From Bacteroidaceae bacterium (GTDB lineage: Bacteria > Bacteroidota > Bacteroidia > Bacteroidales > Bacteroidaceae), in the NCBI GenBank assembly GCA_017556585.1, contig JAFYMP010000044.1:90463-154462 (forward strand): a stretch of 64,000 bases of DNA, in the 5' to 3' direction. Position 1 is the first letter of the stretch. Every line of letters starts with the position of its first letter. Shown piece after piece: positions 16,407 through 25,626 of the stretch. Made by a program: the position numbers and the translations under genes. Below the pieces are notes generated by a model. The model saw only the letters and a list, made by a program, of their open reading frames with translations, ran no database searches and was not told where the DNA came from.

Positions 16407-17241
16407 AACGAATCTCCTTTAATGTTCTTACTACACCTATAGTTAACGAGTGATTATTTAAAGCACTGGTATTATCACTGTAGTGGTAGAACGAATAATT
16501 ATGATTATAGCTGAATCGCATCAGGACATTACATATAGGAAAGTCCAAAGATATTCTGTTGTATATGGTTGGCATAAGTAGTGGCCAGGCAAAACGAATA
16601 GAATTTGCATAACCATCATACTCGTACATTTCATAATACAACTGTCCGTAATCCGGAGCAAATGTAACACCCAACAATGGTATTGTACTCTTTACACTCA
16701 ATGCCATAGGATAATCTGCCACCTTAAAGCGCCATACTCCTGCTATATGAGGAGCAAACATTGTGAAAAATTTCACTTGCGCCGGATTATTGGAGTTATA
16801 AGGATTATATACCACACCCAATCTGGTTGCTAACCCGGGACCCGTATAGAATGTAAATTTTGAATCCTCAAAAAACTTATAATCCCATTTTAATATTGCA
16901 TCAAATGATAATGCATAAGAGTATGAATATTTTGCCTGATCAGTCAAACGGGAGACATTTATCAGGAACTCATCTTCAAAATAGTCAAACAGTTTTGCAT
17001 TCTCCCTATGATAGAGATTGTCGTATGTGCAAGTAATGTTAAAACCGGAATATCTGTTCTCTGAAAGATAGGAATCAAACATAGCTGTATAGCCACCACC
17101 TAATGAAGCAATAGTCTGATATTCACCATTTTCAGGCATACCACCCACCCTACCTGTGCTTTGAGCGCACAAGAATGAACAGAGTGACAGGATTACAACT
17201 ACACACCCAAATCTCTTATTCAAAGAGCACCAATTGTTCAT
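16396..17241 (-). CDS. Outer-membrane beta-barrel-like protein of unknown function
   Basis: A 281-residue protein with a signal peptide ending near residue 27 (SFLCAQ). The body alternates polar and aromatic residues in strand-length blocks (YSGFNITCTYDNLYH, FTFYTGPGLATRLGVVY, LMRFSYNHNYSFYHYS), as in small barrels of the Bacteroidota outer membrane. I recognise no named family. The chosen start overlaps the end of parC by 26 bases, and the 3' end overlaps the S41 gene by 11 bases. The tight spacing suggests that this gene and the peptidase share a transcript and perhaps a function at the cell surface. Confidence 0.75.
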   Translation of the reverse strand: MNNWCSLNKRFGCVVVILSLCSFLCAQSTGRVGGMPENGEYQTIASLGGGYTAMFDSYLSENRYSGFNITCTYDNLYHRENAKLFDYFEDEFLINVSRLTDQAKYSYSYALSFDAILKWDYKFFEDSKFTFYTGPGLATRLGVVYNPYNSNNPAQVKFFTMFAPHIAGVWRFKVADYPMALSVKSTIPLLGVTFAPDYGQLYYEMYEYDGYANSIRFAWPLLMPTIYNRISLDFPICNVLMRFSYNHNYSFYHYSDNTSALNNHSLTIGVVRTLKEIRYGK

Positions 17242-19831
17242 TATCTTCTGCGTTTGAATTATCGTTTTCAGATTCGTCTATATCGGCAGACTCTGGTAAC
17301 ACAGGTTCTACAACTTCGAGCATTCTTAGTGGTTCCAATTCCTCTACAGATGCTATTTTAAAGGTAGAGACTCTGCGACCGCGGGCTTTATATCCCTTAA
17401 CAGCTATAAACTCTTCTGCATCCAGCTCCAGTGGTTCACGGAAACTGTCAGCCCCACCAAAATTCACCAATATGCGTGGATAAACAGTATCTGTAAGCAA
17501 TGCCAGTTTACTGTTTTTGTCTTCTCCCAACAGATTCTTTCTCTTAGCTGTAATCTCCATATTGAATCGCTTCATATAGAGCATTCCCTTTTGAGAACCA
17601 TCATAGAGTAATGCAGTCCAAACTTTGGATATATCGAACTTCTCAAGTTTCAGGATATTTGCATCAAAATGGCAGTTTGGATCTACCTCTGTTGTATAGA
17701 ATTCACCATTATCCAGTACTACAAGCAGCAAATCGTCCTTATCGAATTCACCCAGATACTCTCCATGTCCTTCAAAATCCAGACGCAAAATATCTCTGTC
17801 AAACCATACCTTACGACCTCCCAATGTTGAACCGCCATGAGATTTTAGCGTCACTTTCTGAACTTCGTTTCTGGTAAGCAGATTACCCATTGACTGACGT
17901 CCTTTGATAAGCAGTTCACTAAAGTCTTTCTCAAAAATAGGTTTCTTTAGTTTTGGATTAGGTTTCAAAGTTATTTTTATTACCTCTGCCTCACCATTAT
18001 GGTTTGCAGTAAAATACATAACCTTTGAATTTGGTTTACCCTGTGTCAAATCGTACTCCTTATCGCGAGTAAGGCCTGTGGCGGCAAAACGTTTCATATA
18101 ATATGCGCCATTCTTACCATCACGATACACCACATTGTATATAGTACGTTTATCGTTCTTCTTAAATACATCAAGATAAATTACGCCCGGGCCCACAAAT
18201 AGTTTCTCTGCCACCTTCACTATCTTGTAACGACCATCTTTGTAGAACAGGATAATATCATCCATATCGCTACAGTTGGTAACATATTCATCTTTCTTTA
18301 GGCCTGTGCCTATAAATCCATCTGCTTTGTTTATATAAAGTTTCTGATTTGCCTCTACTACTTTATTTGCTATAATGGTATCGAATGTCTTGATTTCTGT
18401 TCTACGCGGATACGCATCACCAAATTTATCTTTCAGCTTTTTAAACCAATTGATAGTAACCTTTACCATATTGGAGAGTTCCTTTTCTATTCTGGCAATC
18501 TCATCCTTCATTCTTGCCATAGCCTCATCAGCCTTCTCCTTATTATATTTAGTAATACGTTTCATCTTGATTTCCATCAATCTGAGAATATCCTCTTTTG
18601 TCACCTCACGAACAAACTGAGGATAATAAGGAGTCAGTCTAAAGTCTATGTGTTCACAAATTTCATCGTCATTTTCTGCCTGTTCAAATTCCTGATCCTT
18701 ATAGATTCTTTCCTGAATGAAAATTTGTTCAAGCGATGCAAAATGCAACTGTTCCAACAATTCTGCACGCTCTATTTCCAATTCACGTTTCAGAAGGTTC
18801 AGTGTATTATCTACCGATTTCTTAAGCACATCACTAACTGTCAGGAAGTAAGGACGATGATCATCAATAACACAACAGTTAGGGAAAATACGTACCTCGC
18901 AACCTGTAAATGCATACAGAGCATCTATGGTCTTATCCGATGAGACACCTGGAGCAAGAGTGATTCTAATCTCAACCTTATCGGCAGTAAGGTTATCCAT
19001 CTTACGAATCTTTATCTTACCCTTCTCTTCGGCCTTTTCTATAGATTCGCATAATGTCATTACGTTTTCACCGTATGGAATTTCAGAAATCACAAGAGTC
19101 TTATTATCGGCCTCTTTTGAAATCTTGGCTCTAATACGAACCATTCCACCACGTTCACCATCGTTATATTTTGATACATCAATTGTGCCACCTGTCTGGA
19201 AATCAGGATAAAGCGCAAACTCTTCTCCCTTCAGGTAGGCTATGGCAGCATCGCATATTTCATTAAAGTTATGTGGTAAAATTTTACTGGACAAACCTAC
19301 CGCAATACCTTCTACACCTTGAGCTAGCAACAAAGGAAATTTAACCGGAAGATTAACCGGTTCCTTGTTCCTTCCGTCGTACGATGCTTTCCATTCAGTA
19401 GTTTTTGGATTAAACAATGTTTCCAACGCAAATTTAGAGAGACGCGCTTCTATATATCGCGGAGCAGCTGCGCTATGTCCTGTCAATATATTTCCCCAGT
19501 TACCCTGACACTCAATAAGCAAATCTTTTTGTCCCAACTGTACTAATGCATCGCCTATTGAAGCATCGCCATGTGGGTGAAACTGCATTGTATGACCTAC
19601 AATGTTAGCCACTTTATTGAAGCGTCCGTCATCCAATCGTTTCATAGAGTGAAGTATTCTACGTTGCACCGGTTTCAAGCCATCTACAAAATGGGGCACA
19701 GCACGTTCCAAAATAACATATGACGCATATTCCAAGAACCAACCTTGATACATTCCGGAAAGATGATGGCGTATTAAACCATCATCGTCAACTGTAGGAG
19801 TATATATTTTGCTATTTTCTTCACTCATCAT
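17216..19831 (-). CDS. parC: DNA topoisomerase IV subunit A (type II topoisomerase A subunit)
   Basis: This subunit breaks and rejoins DNA for decatenation. The 871 residues carry the active-site Tyr126 in AAPRYIEARLS, the quinolone-site region GDASIGDAL (88-96), a coiled-coil stretch at about 345-465, and a C-terminal beta-pinwheel. The C-terminal end is acidic. The GyrA box is not seen, and the sequence looks like the ParC form of Bacteroidota rather than GyrA. Its partner parE is not in the window; the gyrB at 30333 is the gyrase subunit. ATG choice between two adjacent Met codons is open. Confidence 0.9.
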   Translation of the reverse strand: MMSEENSKIYTPTVDDDGLIRHHLSGMYQGWFLEYASYVILERAVPHFVDGLKPVQRRILHSMKRLDDGRFNKVANIVGHTMQFHPHGDASIGDALVQLGQKDLLIECQGNWGNILTGHSAAAPRYIEARLSKFALETLFNPKTTEWKASYDGRNKEPVNLPVKFPLLLAQGVEGIAVGLSSKILPHNFNEICDAAIAYLKGEEFALYPDFQTGGTIDVSKYNDGERGGMVRIRAKISKEADNKTLVISEIPYGENVMTLCESIEKAEEKGKIKIRKMDNLTADKVEIRITLAPGVSSDKTIDALYAFTGCEVRIFPNCCVIDDHRPYFLTVSDVLKKSVDNTLNLLKRELEIERAELLEQLHFASLEQIFIQERIYKDQEFEQAENDDEICEHIDFRLTPYYPQFVREVTKEDILRLMEIKMKRITKYNKEKADEAMARMKDEIARIEKELSNMVKVTINWFKKLKDKFGDAYPRRTEIKTFDTIIANKVVEANQKLYINKADGFIGTGLKKDEYVTNCSDMDDIILFYKDGRYKIVKVAEKLFVGPGVIYLDVFKKNDKRTIYNVVYRDGKNGAYYMKRFAATGLTRDKEYDLTQGKPNSKVMYFTANHNGEAEVIKITLKPNPKLKKPIFEKDFSELLIKGRQSMGNLLTRNEVQKVTLKSHGGSTLGGRKVWFDRDILRLDFEGHGEYLGEFDKDDLLLVVLDNGEFYTTEVDPNCHFDANILKLEKFDISKVWTALLYDGSQKGMLYMKRFNMEITAKRKNLLGEDKNSKLALLTDTVYPRILVNFGGADSFREPLELDAEEFIAVKGYKARGRRVSTFKIASVEELEPLRMLEVVEPVLPESADIDESENDNSNAEDNEQLVLFE

Positions 19832-19911
19832 TTTTACCTTTAATCGACGCGAATTTACAACTTTTAAGCCGAATTTGCCATCGTTAGTTTCATTATTTTA
19901 TTATAAAGATG

Positions 19912-19919
19912 TACCTTTG
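19912..19919 (+). promoter_or_regulatory. -7 promoter box for glyS
   Basis: TACCTTTG matches TAnnTTTG, 23 bases before the glyS ATG. Confidence 0.6.
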
Positions 19920-19942
19920 CACAAATTTTCACAAAAATAGTT

Positions 19943-21484
19943 ATGGCACAAGAAGATGTTTTCAAGAAGATAGTTGCTCATTGCAAAGAGTATGGTTTTG
20001 TATTTCCATCAAGTGATATATACGATGGATTAGGTGCAGTTTATGATTATGGTCAGTTAGGTGTTGAACTTAAGAACAATATTAAGACCTATTGGTGGCA
20101 GAGTATGATTCTGCTGCATGACAATATTGTAGGTATAGATTCTGCAATCTTTATGCACCCTACTATTTGGAAAGCATCGGGACACGTTGACGCATTCAAC
20201 GATCCTCTTATTGACAACCGCGACTCTAAGAAACGTTATCGTGCAGACGTTCTCATTGAAGAGCAGATGGCAAAATATGACGAAAAGATTGAGAAAGAGG
20301 TTGCAAAGGCTGCAAAGCGTTTTGGTGAATCTTTTAATGAAGAACAGTTCCGTTCAACCAGTCCTCGTATTGCAGAAATTGCAGCTAAAAGAGATGCATT
20401 GCACGAACGCTTCAAGGTAGCTATGAACGATAGCAATCTGGCTGAACTAAAGCAGATTATTCTGGACGAAGAGATTGTTTGCCCTATCAGTGGCACACGC
20501 AACTGGACAGACGTACGTCAGTTCAACCTTATGTTCTCAACAGAAATGGGTTCTACTGCAGACAGCAATATGAAGATATATCTGCGTCCGGAAACTGCAC
20601 AGGGAATCTTTGTAAACTACCTGAACGTACAGAAAACCGGTAGAATGAAAATTCCTTTCGGTATTGCACAGATAGGTAAAGCATTCCGTAACGAAATTGT
20701 AGCTCGTCAGTTCATCTTCAGAATGAGAGAGTTTGAACAGATGGAGATGCAGTTCTTTATCAAACCGGGCACAGAACTTGACTGGTTTGCAAAATGGAAA
20801 GAGACACGTATGAAGTGGCATCAGGCATTAGGTTTTGGCGCAGACCACTACCGTTTCCACGACCACGACAAACTGGCTCACTATGCAAATGCAGCTACCG
20901 ATATTGAATTCCTGATGCCATTTGGTTTCAAAGAGGTAGAGGGTATTCACAGTCGTACAAACTTTGACTTGTCACAGCACGAAAAATTCAGTGGCAAGAA
21001 CATCAAGTACTTCGATCCGGAAAGCGGCGAAAGCTACACTCCGTATGTAATTGAAACATCTATCGGTGTAGATAGAATGTTCCTCAGCATAATGTCTGCT
21101 GCTTTCGAAGAGCAGGCACTTGAAAATGGCGAAACACGTACAGTATTGCACTTGCCTGCATCATTGGCACCTGTAAAACTGGCTATATTGCCATTGGTGA
21201 AGAAAGATGGTCTGCCAGAACTTGCTCACAGCATTCAGAACGACCTCAAGTTCCACTTCAATTGTCAGTACGACGAAAAAGACTCTATCGGCAAGCGTTA
21301 TCGTCGTCAGGATGCTATTGGTACTCCATACTGCGTAACAATAGATCATCAGTCACTGGAAGATGGCACAGTTACATTGCGTGATCGCGATTCTATGCAG
21401 CAGGAGCGTGTTAAAATCAGCGATTTGAACGCTATACTATCCGATAAGGTTTCTATAACAAGCGTACTGAAAACGCTTAAATAA
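19943..21484 (+). CDS. glyS: Glycyl-tRNA synthetase, dimeric type
   Basis: A 513-residue class II synthetase of the single-chain (GlyQS) type, not the alpha/beta tetramer of E. coli. MFSTEMGS, the LRPETAQGIFVNY motif-2 region, and FRNEIVARQFIFRMREFEQMEM are conserved catalytic segments; the C-terminal domain (about 400-513) is the anticodon-binding fold. It charges tRNA-Gly. The FKBP lipoprotein gene starts 8 bases downstream and is probably co-transcribed. Confidence 0.97.
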   Translation: MAQEDVFKKIVAHCKEYGFVFPSSDIYDGLGAVYDYGQLGVELKNNIKTYWWQSMILLHDNIVGIDSAIFMHPTIWKASGHVDAFNDPLIDNRDSKKRYRADVLIEEQMAKYDEKIEKEVAKAAKRFGESFNEEQFRSTSPRIAEIAAKRDALHERFKVAMNDSNLAELKQIILDEEIVCPISGTRNWTDVRQFNLMFSTEMGSTADSNMKIYLRPETAQGIFVNYLNVQKTGRMKIPFGIAQIGKAFRNEIVARQFIFRMREFEQMEMQFFIKPGTELDWFAKWKETRMKWHQALGFGADHYRFHDHDKLAHYANAATDIEFLMPFGFKEVEGIHSRTNFDLSQHEKFSGKNIKYFDPESGESYTPYVIETSIGVDRMFLSIMSAAFEEQALENGETRTVLHLPASLAPVKLAILPLVKKDGLPELAHSIQNDLKFHFNCQYDEKDSIGKRYRRQDAIGTPYCVTIDHQSLEDGTVTLRDRDSMQQERVKISDLNAILSDKVSITSVLKTLK

Positions 21485-21492
21485 GAGATAAG

Positions 21493-22125
21493 ATGAAGAG
21501 ATTTCTGACCATATTGACATCTGTCATAGCACTTGCTTTTGTCTTTACTTCTTGCGAAGAGACAGAAGAATTCAACGAATTTTCCAACTGGAAAGAGCGT
21601 AATGACAATTTCATAGATTCTATTGCAAATGCAGTTGCCAACTATTCGGCTGAACCTATTGCACCATACGATGCAGAAAAAGGCGATATGTTCAGAATAC
21701 TCTCATTTAAACTTGACCCTAAAAAGGAGTGGGGAGATAGCAGATACGTATATTGTAAGGTGATAGAAAAAGGAGAAGGTACTTCTTCTCCATGTTTCAC
21801 CGATAGCATTAGGATTAATTACAGGGCCAGATTGATTCCATCTGCAAACTATCCTATGGGATATATTGCAGACCAATCATTCAAGACTCCGGAAATTAAT
21901 CCGGCAATCAATTCACCGGTAGCTTTTAAAGTATCAAACCTGATTGACGGTATGGCATCGGCACTGCAATATATGAGAGTTGGCGATATCTGGCGAATAT
22001 ACATTCCATACTCAATAGGATATGGAAGTGATAAGGTTTCAGACATACCTGCATATTCAACTTTAGTATATGATGTCAACTTGACAGAAATAGCCAAAAC
22101 CGGCACATCGCTATCACCCAGATAA
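21493..22125 (+). CDS. FKBP-type peptidyl-prolyl isomerase lipoprotein
   Basis: A 210-residue protein with lipobox Cys21 (VFTSC) followed by acidic EETEEFNEF, suggesting a surface or outer-membrane lipoprotein. Residues about 95-205 look like an FKBP domain: DSIRINYRARLIPS, VSNLIDGMASALQYMRVGDIWRIYIPYSIGYG, and STLVYDVNLTEI. It likely speeds proline isomerisation in exported proteins. Similar proteins follow glyS in related genomes as far as I recall. Some FKBP active-site aromatics cannot be confirmed by eye. Confidence 0.85.
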   Translation: MKRFLTILTSVIALAFVFTSCEETEEFNEFSNWKERNDNFIDSIANAVANYSAEPIAPYDAEKGDMFRILSFKLDPKKEWGDSRYVYCKVIEKGEGTSSPCFTDSIRINYRARLIPSANYPMGYIADQSFKTPEINPAINSPVAFKVSNLIDGMASALQYMRVGDIWRIYIPYSIGYGSDKVSDIPAYSTLVYDVNLTEIAKTGTSLSPR

Positions 22126-22162
22126 TAGAGATAAAACATACCAAATTATAGAGAATATAAAA

Positions 22163-22393
22163 ATGGCAAAAATTAAAGGTGCAATCGTAGTCGATTCTGA
22201 ACGTTGTAAAGGCTGCGAACTTTGCGTATCCACTTGTTTGCAACAGGTAATTGGAATGTCAGAACCTGTAAATAGTAAAGGTTACCATTATGCCTATATG
22301 GCAAACCCGGAAGCTTGTACAGGCTGTACCAATTGCGCAATTATCTGTCCAGACGGAGTGATTTCCGTTTATAGGACTAAAATTGAAGATTAA
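22163..22393 (+). CDS. korD: 2-oxoacid:ferredoxin oxidoreductase, ferredoxin-like delta subunit
   Basis: A 76-residue protein with two 4Fe-4S motifs: CKGCELCVSTCLQ (about 13-25) and CTGCTNCAIICPDG (about 52-65). In the first cluster the usual Pro after the fourth Cys is Leu. It is the first of four genes (delta, alpha, beta, gamma) and passes electrons from the catalytic subunits to ferredoxin. The alpha gene follows 2 bases after its stop. Confidence 0.9.
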   Translation: MAKIKGAIVVDSERCKGCELCVSTCLQQVIGMSEPVNSKGYHYAYMANPEACTGCTNCAIICPDGVISVYRTKIED

Positions 22394-22395
22394 CT

Positions 22396-23469
22396 ATGGA
22401 AAAAGAGTTTAAACTGATGAAAGGTAACGAAGCTATTGCCGAGGCAGCTATACGCGCCGGAGCAGATGCTTTCTACGGTTACCCTATTACTCCACAAACA
22501 GAGGTTATGGAGTATCTGATGGAGGTTGATGCAGAATCCAGAACAGGTATGGTAGTACTTCAGGCAGAAAGTGAAGTATCTGCTATCAATATGGTTTATG
22601 GTGCCGCAGCAACAGGTCATAGAGTATTGACATCATCTTCTAGTCCGGGCATTAGCCTGATGAGTGAAGGTATTTCATATTTGGCCGGAGCAGAACTGCC
22701 ATGTTTGCTTATTAATGTATCGCGTGGCGGTCCGGGTTTGGGAACTATCCAGCCAAGCCAGGCTGACTATTTCCAAACAGTTAAGGGTGGTGGCCACGGT
22801 GACTACAAATTGCTGACATTGGCCCCATCTTCTGTACAAGAGATGGCAGATTTCATTGCAGAAGGTTTCGATTTGGCATTCAAATATCGTAACCCTGTTA
22901 TGATTCTTTCCGATGGCGCATTAGGTCAAATGATGGAAAAGATTGTTCTTCCTGAACAGCGTCCACGTTTAGCTGAATATCCGGATTGGGCTACCAATGG
23001 TACTCCTGAAGGTAAAGAGCGCAGATTTGTAACATCGCTCAACCTGTTGCCACAGCAACATGAAATGGTAAACATCCGCTTACAGGAGAAATATCGTGCT
23101 ATGGAAGCAGAAGAGGTACGTTACGAAATGATAGATTGTGAAGATGCAGAATATATCATTGTAGCTTTCGGCATCATTGCACGTATAGCTCAAAAGAGTA
23201 TTGAATTAGCCAGAGCAAAAGGACACAAGATAGGTCTATTCCGCCCTATCACTTTGTATCCTTTCCCAACAAAAGAGATTACTGCTTTGGCAGAGGAGAA
23301 CCGCGTTAAAGGACTTATGTCTGTTGAATTGAATGCAGGCCAGATGATTGAAGATATCAGACTTGCTGTAGAGGGACGTAAACCTGTAGGTTTCTTTGGT
23401 CGATTAGGTGGTATGGTACCTTCACCGGAAGAGATTGAGAACGCATTGTATAAAGAGTTCAACCTTTAA
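22396..23469 (+). CDS. korA: 2-oxoacid:ferredoxin oxidoreductase alpha subunit (KorA/VorB type)
   Basis: A 357-residue subunit of a CoA- and thiamine-dependent enzyme oxidising 2-oxoglutarate or branched 2-oxoacids to acyl-CoA, CO2 and reduced ferredoxin. MKGNEAIAEAAIRAGADAFYGYPITPQTE is the family start, followed by a SSSSPGISLMSEG substrate loop and a transketolase-C-like end (VELNAGQMIEDIRLAVEG). It is usually annotated as VorB in Bacteroidales. Substrate preference cannot be decided from sequence; 2-oxoglutarate for biosynthesis and branched-chain acids are both plausible. It is tightly spaced with korD and korB. Confidence 0.92.
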   Translation: MEKEFKLMKGNEAIAEAAIRAGADAFYGYPITPQTEVMEYLMEVDAESRTGMVVLQAESEVSAINMVYGAAATGHRVLTSSSSPGISLMSEGISYLAGAELPCLLINVSRGGPGLGTIQPSQADYFQTVKGGGHGDYKLLTLAPSSVQEMADFIAEGFDLAFKYRNPVMILSDGALGQMMEKIVLPEQRPRLAEYPDWATNGTPEGKERRFVTSLNLLPQQHEMVNIRLQEKYRAMEAEEVRYEMIDCEDAEYIIVAFGIIARIAQKSIELARAKGHKIGLFRPITLYPFPTKEITALAEENRVKGLMSVELNAGQMIEDIRLAVEGRKPVGFFGRLGGMVPSPEEIENALYKEFNL

Positions 23470-23484
23470 TCAAGAAAGAGAGAA

Positions 23485-24279
23485 ATGGAAGCTAAAGATA
23501 TAATCAAACCGGAAAACCTCGTATATCAGAAGAGTCGTTTGATGTCTGATGCCACTTTCAACTTCTGTCCGGGTTGCGGACACGGTGTAGTGGTACGCAC
23601 CATTGCCGAAGTTATTGAGGAGATGGGCATTGAACACGATGTTGTAGGCATATCGCCTGTAGGTTGTTCCGTATTCCTATACGATTTTTACAAATTTGAT
23701 GTTGTAGAAGCAGCACATGGCCGTGCTTGTGCAGTTGCGACAGGTATCAAACGTGTAATTCCAGAAAAGTATGTATTCACCTATCAGGGAGACGGTGACC
23801 TTGCTGCTATAGGAACTGCAGAGACTATGCACGCTTGTAACCGTGGTGAAAACATTGTTATTGTATTCATCAACAATGGTATTTATGGTATGACCGGCGG
23901 TCAGATGGCACCAACCACTTTGGAAGGCATGAAGACCACCACTTGCCCACGCGGACGTGACGTAAAAACCATGGGTTATCCATTGAACATCACTCCGTTG
24001 TTAGCACAACTTGACGGTGTTCATTATGTAACACGTCATTCTGTTCATACACCTGCCAACGTAAGAAAGCTAAAGAAAGCTCTGCGTCAGGCATTTGAAA
24101 ACCAACGTGACAAAAAGGGTACATCTATAGTAGAGGTTGTATCCAACTGTAATTCAGGTTGGGGTCTATCACCTAAGGCAGCAAACGACTGGATGGTTGA
24201 AAACATGTTCAAGAAGTATCCGTTGGGTGATATGAAAGTGGATGGTAAGATAGTAATGGATATGAATCTCCCAAGATAA
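23485..24279 (+). CDS. korB: 2-oxoacid:ferredoxin oxidoreductase beta subunit, TPP-binding
   Basis: A 264-residue thiamine diphosphate subunit. FCPGCGHGVV binds a cluster or the cofactor, GDGDLAAIGTAETMHACNR is the TPP/Mg motif with GDG, followed by NIVIVFINNGIYGMTGGQMAPTT. It lies between the alpha and gamma genes with gaps of 15 and 11 bases. Together the four subunits form a soluble cytoplasmic complex suited to anaerobic metabolism. Confidence 0.95.
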   Translation: MEAKDIIKPENLVYQKSRLMSDATFNFCPGCGHGVVVRTIAEVIEEMGIEHDVVGISPVGCSVFLYDFYKFDVVEAAHGRACAVATGIKRVIPEKYVFTYQGDGDLAAIGTAETMHACNRGENIVIVFINNGIYGMTGGQMAPTTLEGMKTTTCPRGRDVKTMGYPLNITPLLAQLDGVHYVTRHSVHTPANVRKLKKALRQAFENQRDKKGTSIVEVVSNCNSGWGLSPKAANDWMVENMFKKYPLGDMKVDGKIVMDMNLPR

Positions 24280-24290
24280 AGACTACAACT

Positions 24291-24827
24291 ATGACAGAAG
24301 AGATAATTATTGCCGGTTTTGGAGGACAAGGAGTCCTCTCGATGGGAAAAATCATAGCATATTCAGGTTTGACACAAGGTCTTGAGGTATCTTGGATGCC
24401 ATCATACGGTCCTGAAATTCGTGGTGGTACTGCAAACGTAACAGTTATTCTGAGCGACAAACGTATTAGTTCACCTATACTTCAGCAGTATAGTACCGCA
24501 ATTATTCTGAACCAACAGTCAATGGACAAGTTTGAACAGATGGTAAAGCCGGGTGGTATTCTTATTTACACTCCAAGTACCATTACTCGCAAACCAACCA
24601 GAACAGATATAACCATATATCCTATTAAGGCTATTGAAGAGGCTGCAAAGATTAATGCCACAAAGGTTGCCAATATGTTCCTGTTGGGTGCGTTTATGAA
24701 GATACGCCCTATTCTACAGGTAGATCACGTATTGGAAGGTATTAAACATTCTGTTTCAGAACGAAATTGGAAATATCTGCCACTCAACGAAAAAGCCATA
24801 CGTCTTGGAATGGAGTTGGTTGACTGA
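24291..24827 (+). CDS. korC: 2-oxoacid:ferredoxin oxidoreductase gamma subunit
   Basis: A 178-residue protein of the POR gamma family: IIIAGFGGQGVLSMGKIIAYSG at the start, PSYGPEIRGGTANVTVILSD in the middle, and NMFLLGAFMK. It binds at the interface with alpha and beta. It is the last gene of the operon, and a bidirectional-looking terminator follows at once. Confidence 0.93.
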   Translation: MTEEIIIAGFGGQGVLSMGKIIAYSGLTQGLEVSWMPSYGPEIRGGTANVTVILSDKRISSPILQQYSTAIILNQQSMDKFEQMVKPGGILIYTPSTITRKPTRTDITIYPIKAIEEAAKINATKVANMFLLGAFMKIRPILQVDHVLEGIKHSVSERNWKYLPLNEKAIRLGMELVD

Positions 24828-24843
24828 TAAGTAACAAAAAAAC

Positions 24844-24880
24844 ATGAGGCTGTTCTAAAAAGATCAGCCTCATATTTTTT
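24844..24880 (+). terminator. Terminator between korC and a convergent lipoprotein gene
   Basis: ATGAGGCTG (24844-24852) pairs with CAGCCTCAT (24865-24873). T run on the right and A run on the left allow use from both strands. Confidence 0.85.
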
Positions 24881-24896
24881 ATACTCTTTAAACCTA

Positions 24897-25430
24897 TTAT
24901 CTAACCAATATCTCAACAAAAGTATATCTGTTACTGCCAAATAGGATTTCATCCTGATAACCCTGATCGTTTTTCTTCTCTTTTGAACCATCTAAAAGAG
25001 GCATCTGAGTATTGAACTCTCTTAAACGTAATGGATAGTTAGAGATTTTAATCATCTTAATGTCTTTAACGCTTATGATTGCAGGATTTTCATATTCACC
25101 CTTAAACAACCACTGTCCCTGATTGTGCAGATAGTAGTAAATAGGATAGTTGTTCATTTCTCTTCCTTCTACATTGATTTTTCCGTTCAGGCTCATAATA
25201 TAACCTACAAAGTCAGTGTTGTAACGTTCCTGATCTTCAGCTGAAAGTTCATTCGGGAATGTGATTGTAGTGTAACTTCCATCAACAACCAAAGTTGCAT
25301 TGTCACCTTCAGGAAGTACCAAACCTTTCTGTTTCTTCTCTTTTGTTTCACCTGATGCACCGCAAGCAGCCATCATCAAACCAGCCATCAGCATTACGCC
25401 AAATGACATCAAGCCCTTAATTTTTCTCAT
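24897..25430 (-). CDS. Lipoprotein of unknown function
   Basis: A 177-residue protein with lipobox Cys23 (MMAACGASG) followed by a charged linker (GETKEKKQKG). The remainder has no transmembrane segment and looks mostly beta, with YLHNQGQWLFKGEYE and SVKDIKMIKISNYPLRLREF. I do not recognise a family. It is a single gene; a 17-bp palindrome (25481-25497) lies about 50 bases upstream and may be an operator. Confidence 0.7.
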   Translation of the reverse strand: MRKIKGLMSFGVMLMAGLMMAACGASGETKEKKQKGLVLPEGDNATLVVDGSYTTITFPNELSAEDQERYNTDFVGYIMSLNGKINVEGREMNNYPIYYYLHNQGQWLFKGEYENPAIISVKDIKMIKISNYPLRLREFNTQMPLLDGSKEKKNDQGYQDEILFGSNRYTFVEILVR

Positions 25431-25480
25431 ATTAATACATTTTTTGGTCAGAGACCGTTATTTATAAAAAACATAACACA

Positions 25481-25497
25481 ATTGCGATATTCGCAAT
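25481..25497. promoter_or_regulatory. Perfect inverted repeat upstream of the lipoprotein gene
   Basis: ATTGCGA-TAT-TCGCAAT, 7-bp arms with a 3-base centre, lies 51 bases before the ATG at 25430. Size and position fit a dimeric regulator site; no T run makes it a terminator. Confidence 0.4.
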
Positions 25498-25563
25498 ACA
25501 GTTGTAAAAGTATCTCTTTTGATAATAAAAAGCAAGATTTTTGTTTTTTATTATCATTTTAAC

Positions 25564-25602
25564 CAAAAAAAAGCGGGTTATCATTACTATAACAACCCGC
25601 TT
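25564..25602 (-). terminator. Terminator of the ligase-regulator operon
   Basis: AAGCGGGTT (25571-25579) and AACCCGCTT (25594-25602) form a 9-bp stem. An A run at 25564-25572 gives the U tail on the minus strand. Confidence 0.85.
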
Positions 25603-25626
25603 AACATATCTTAGAGCACCAAATTA

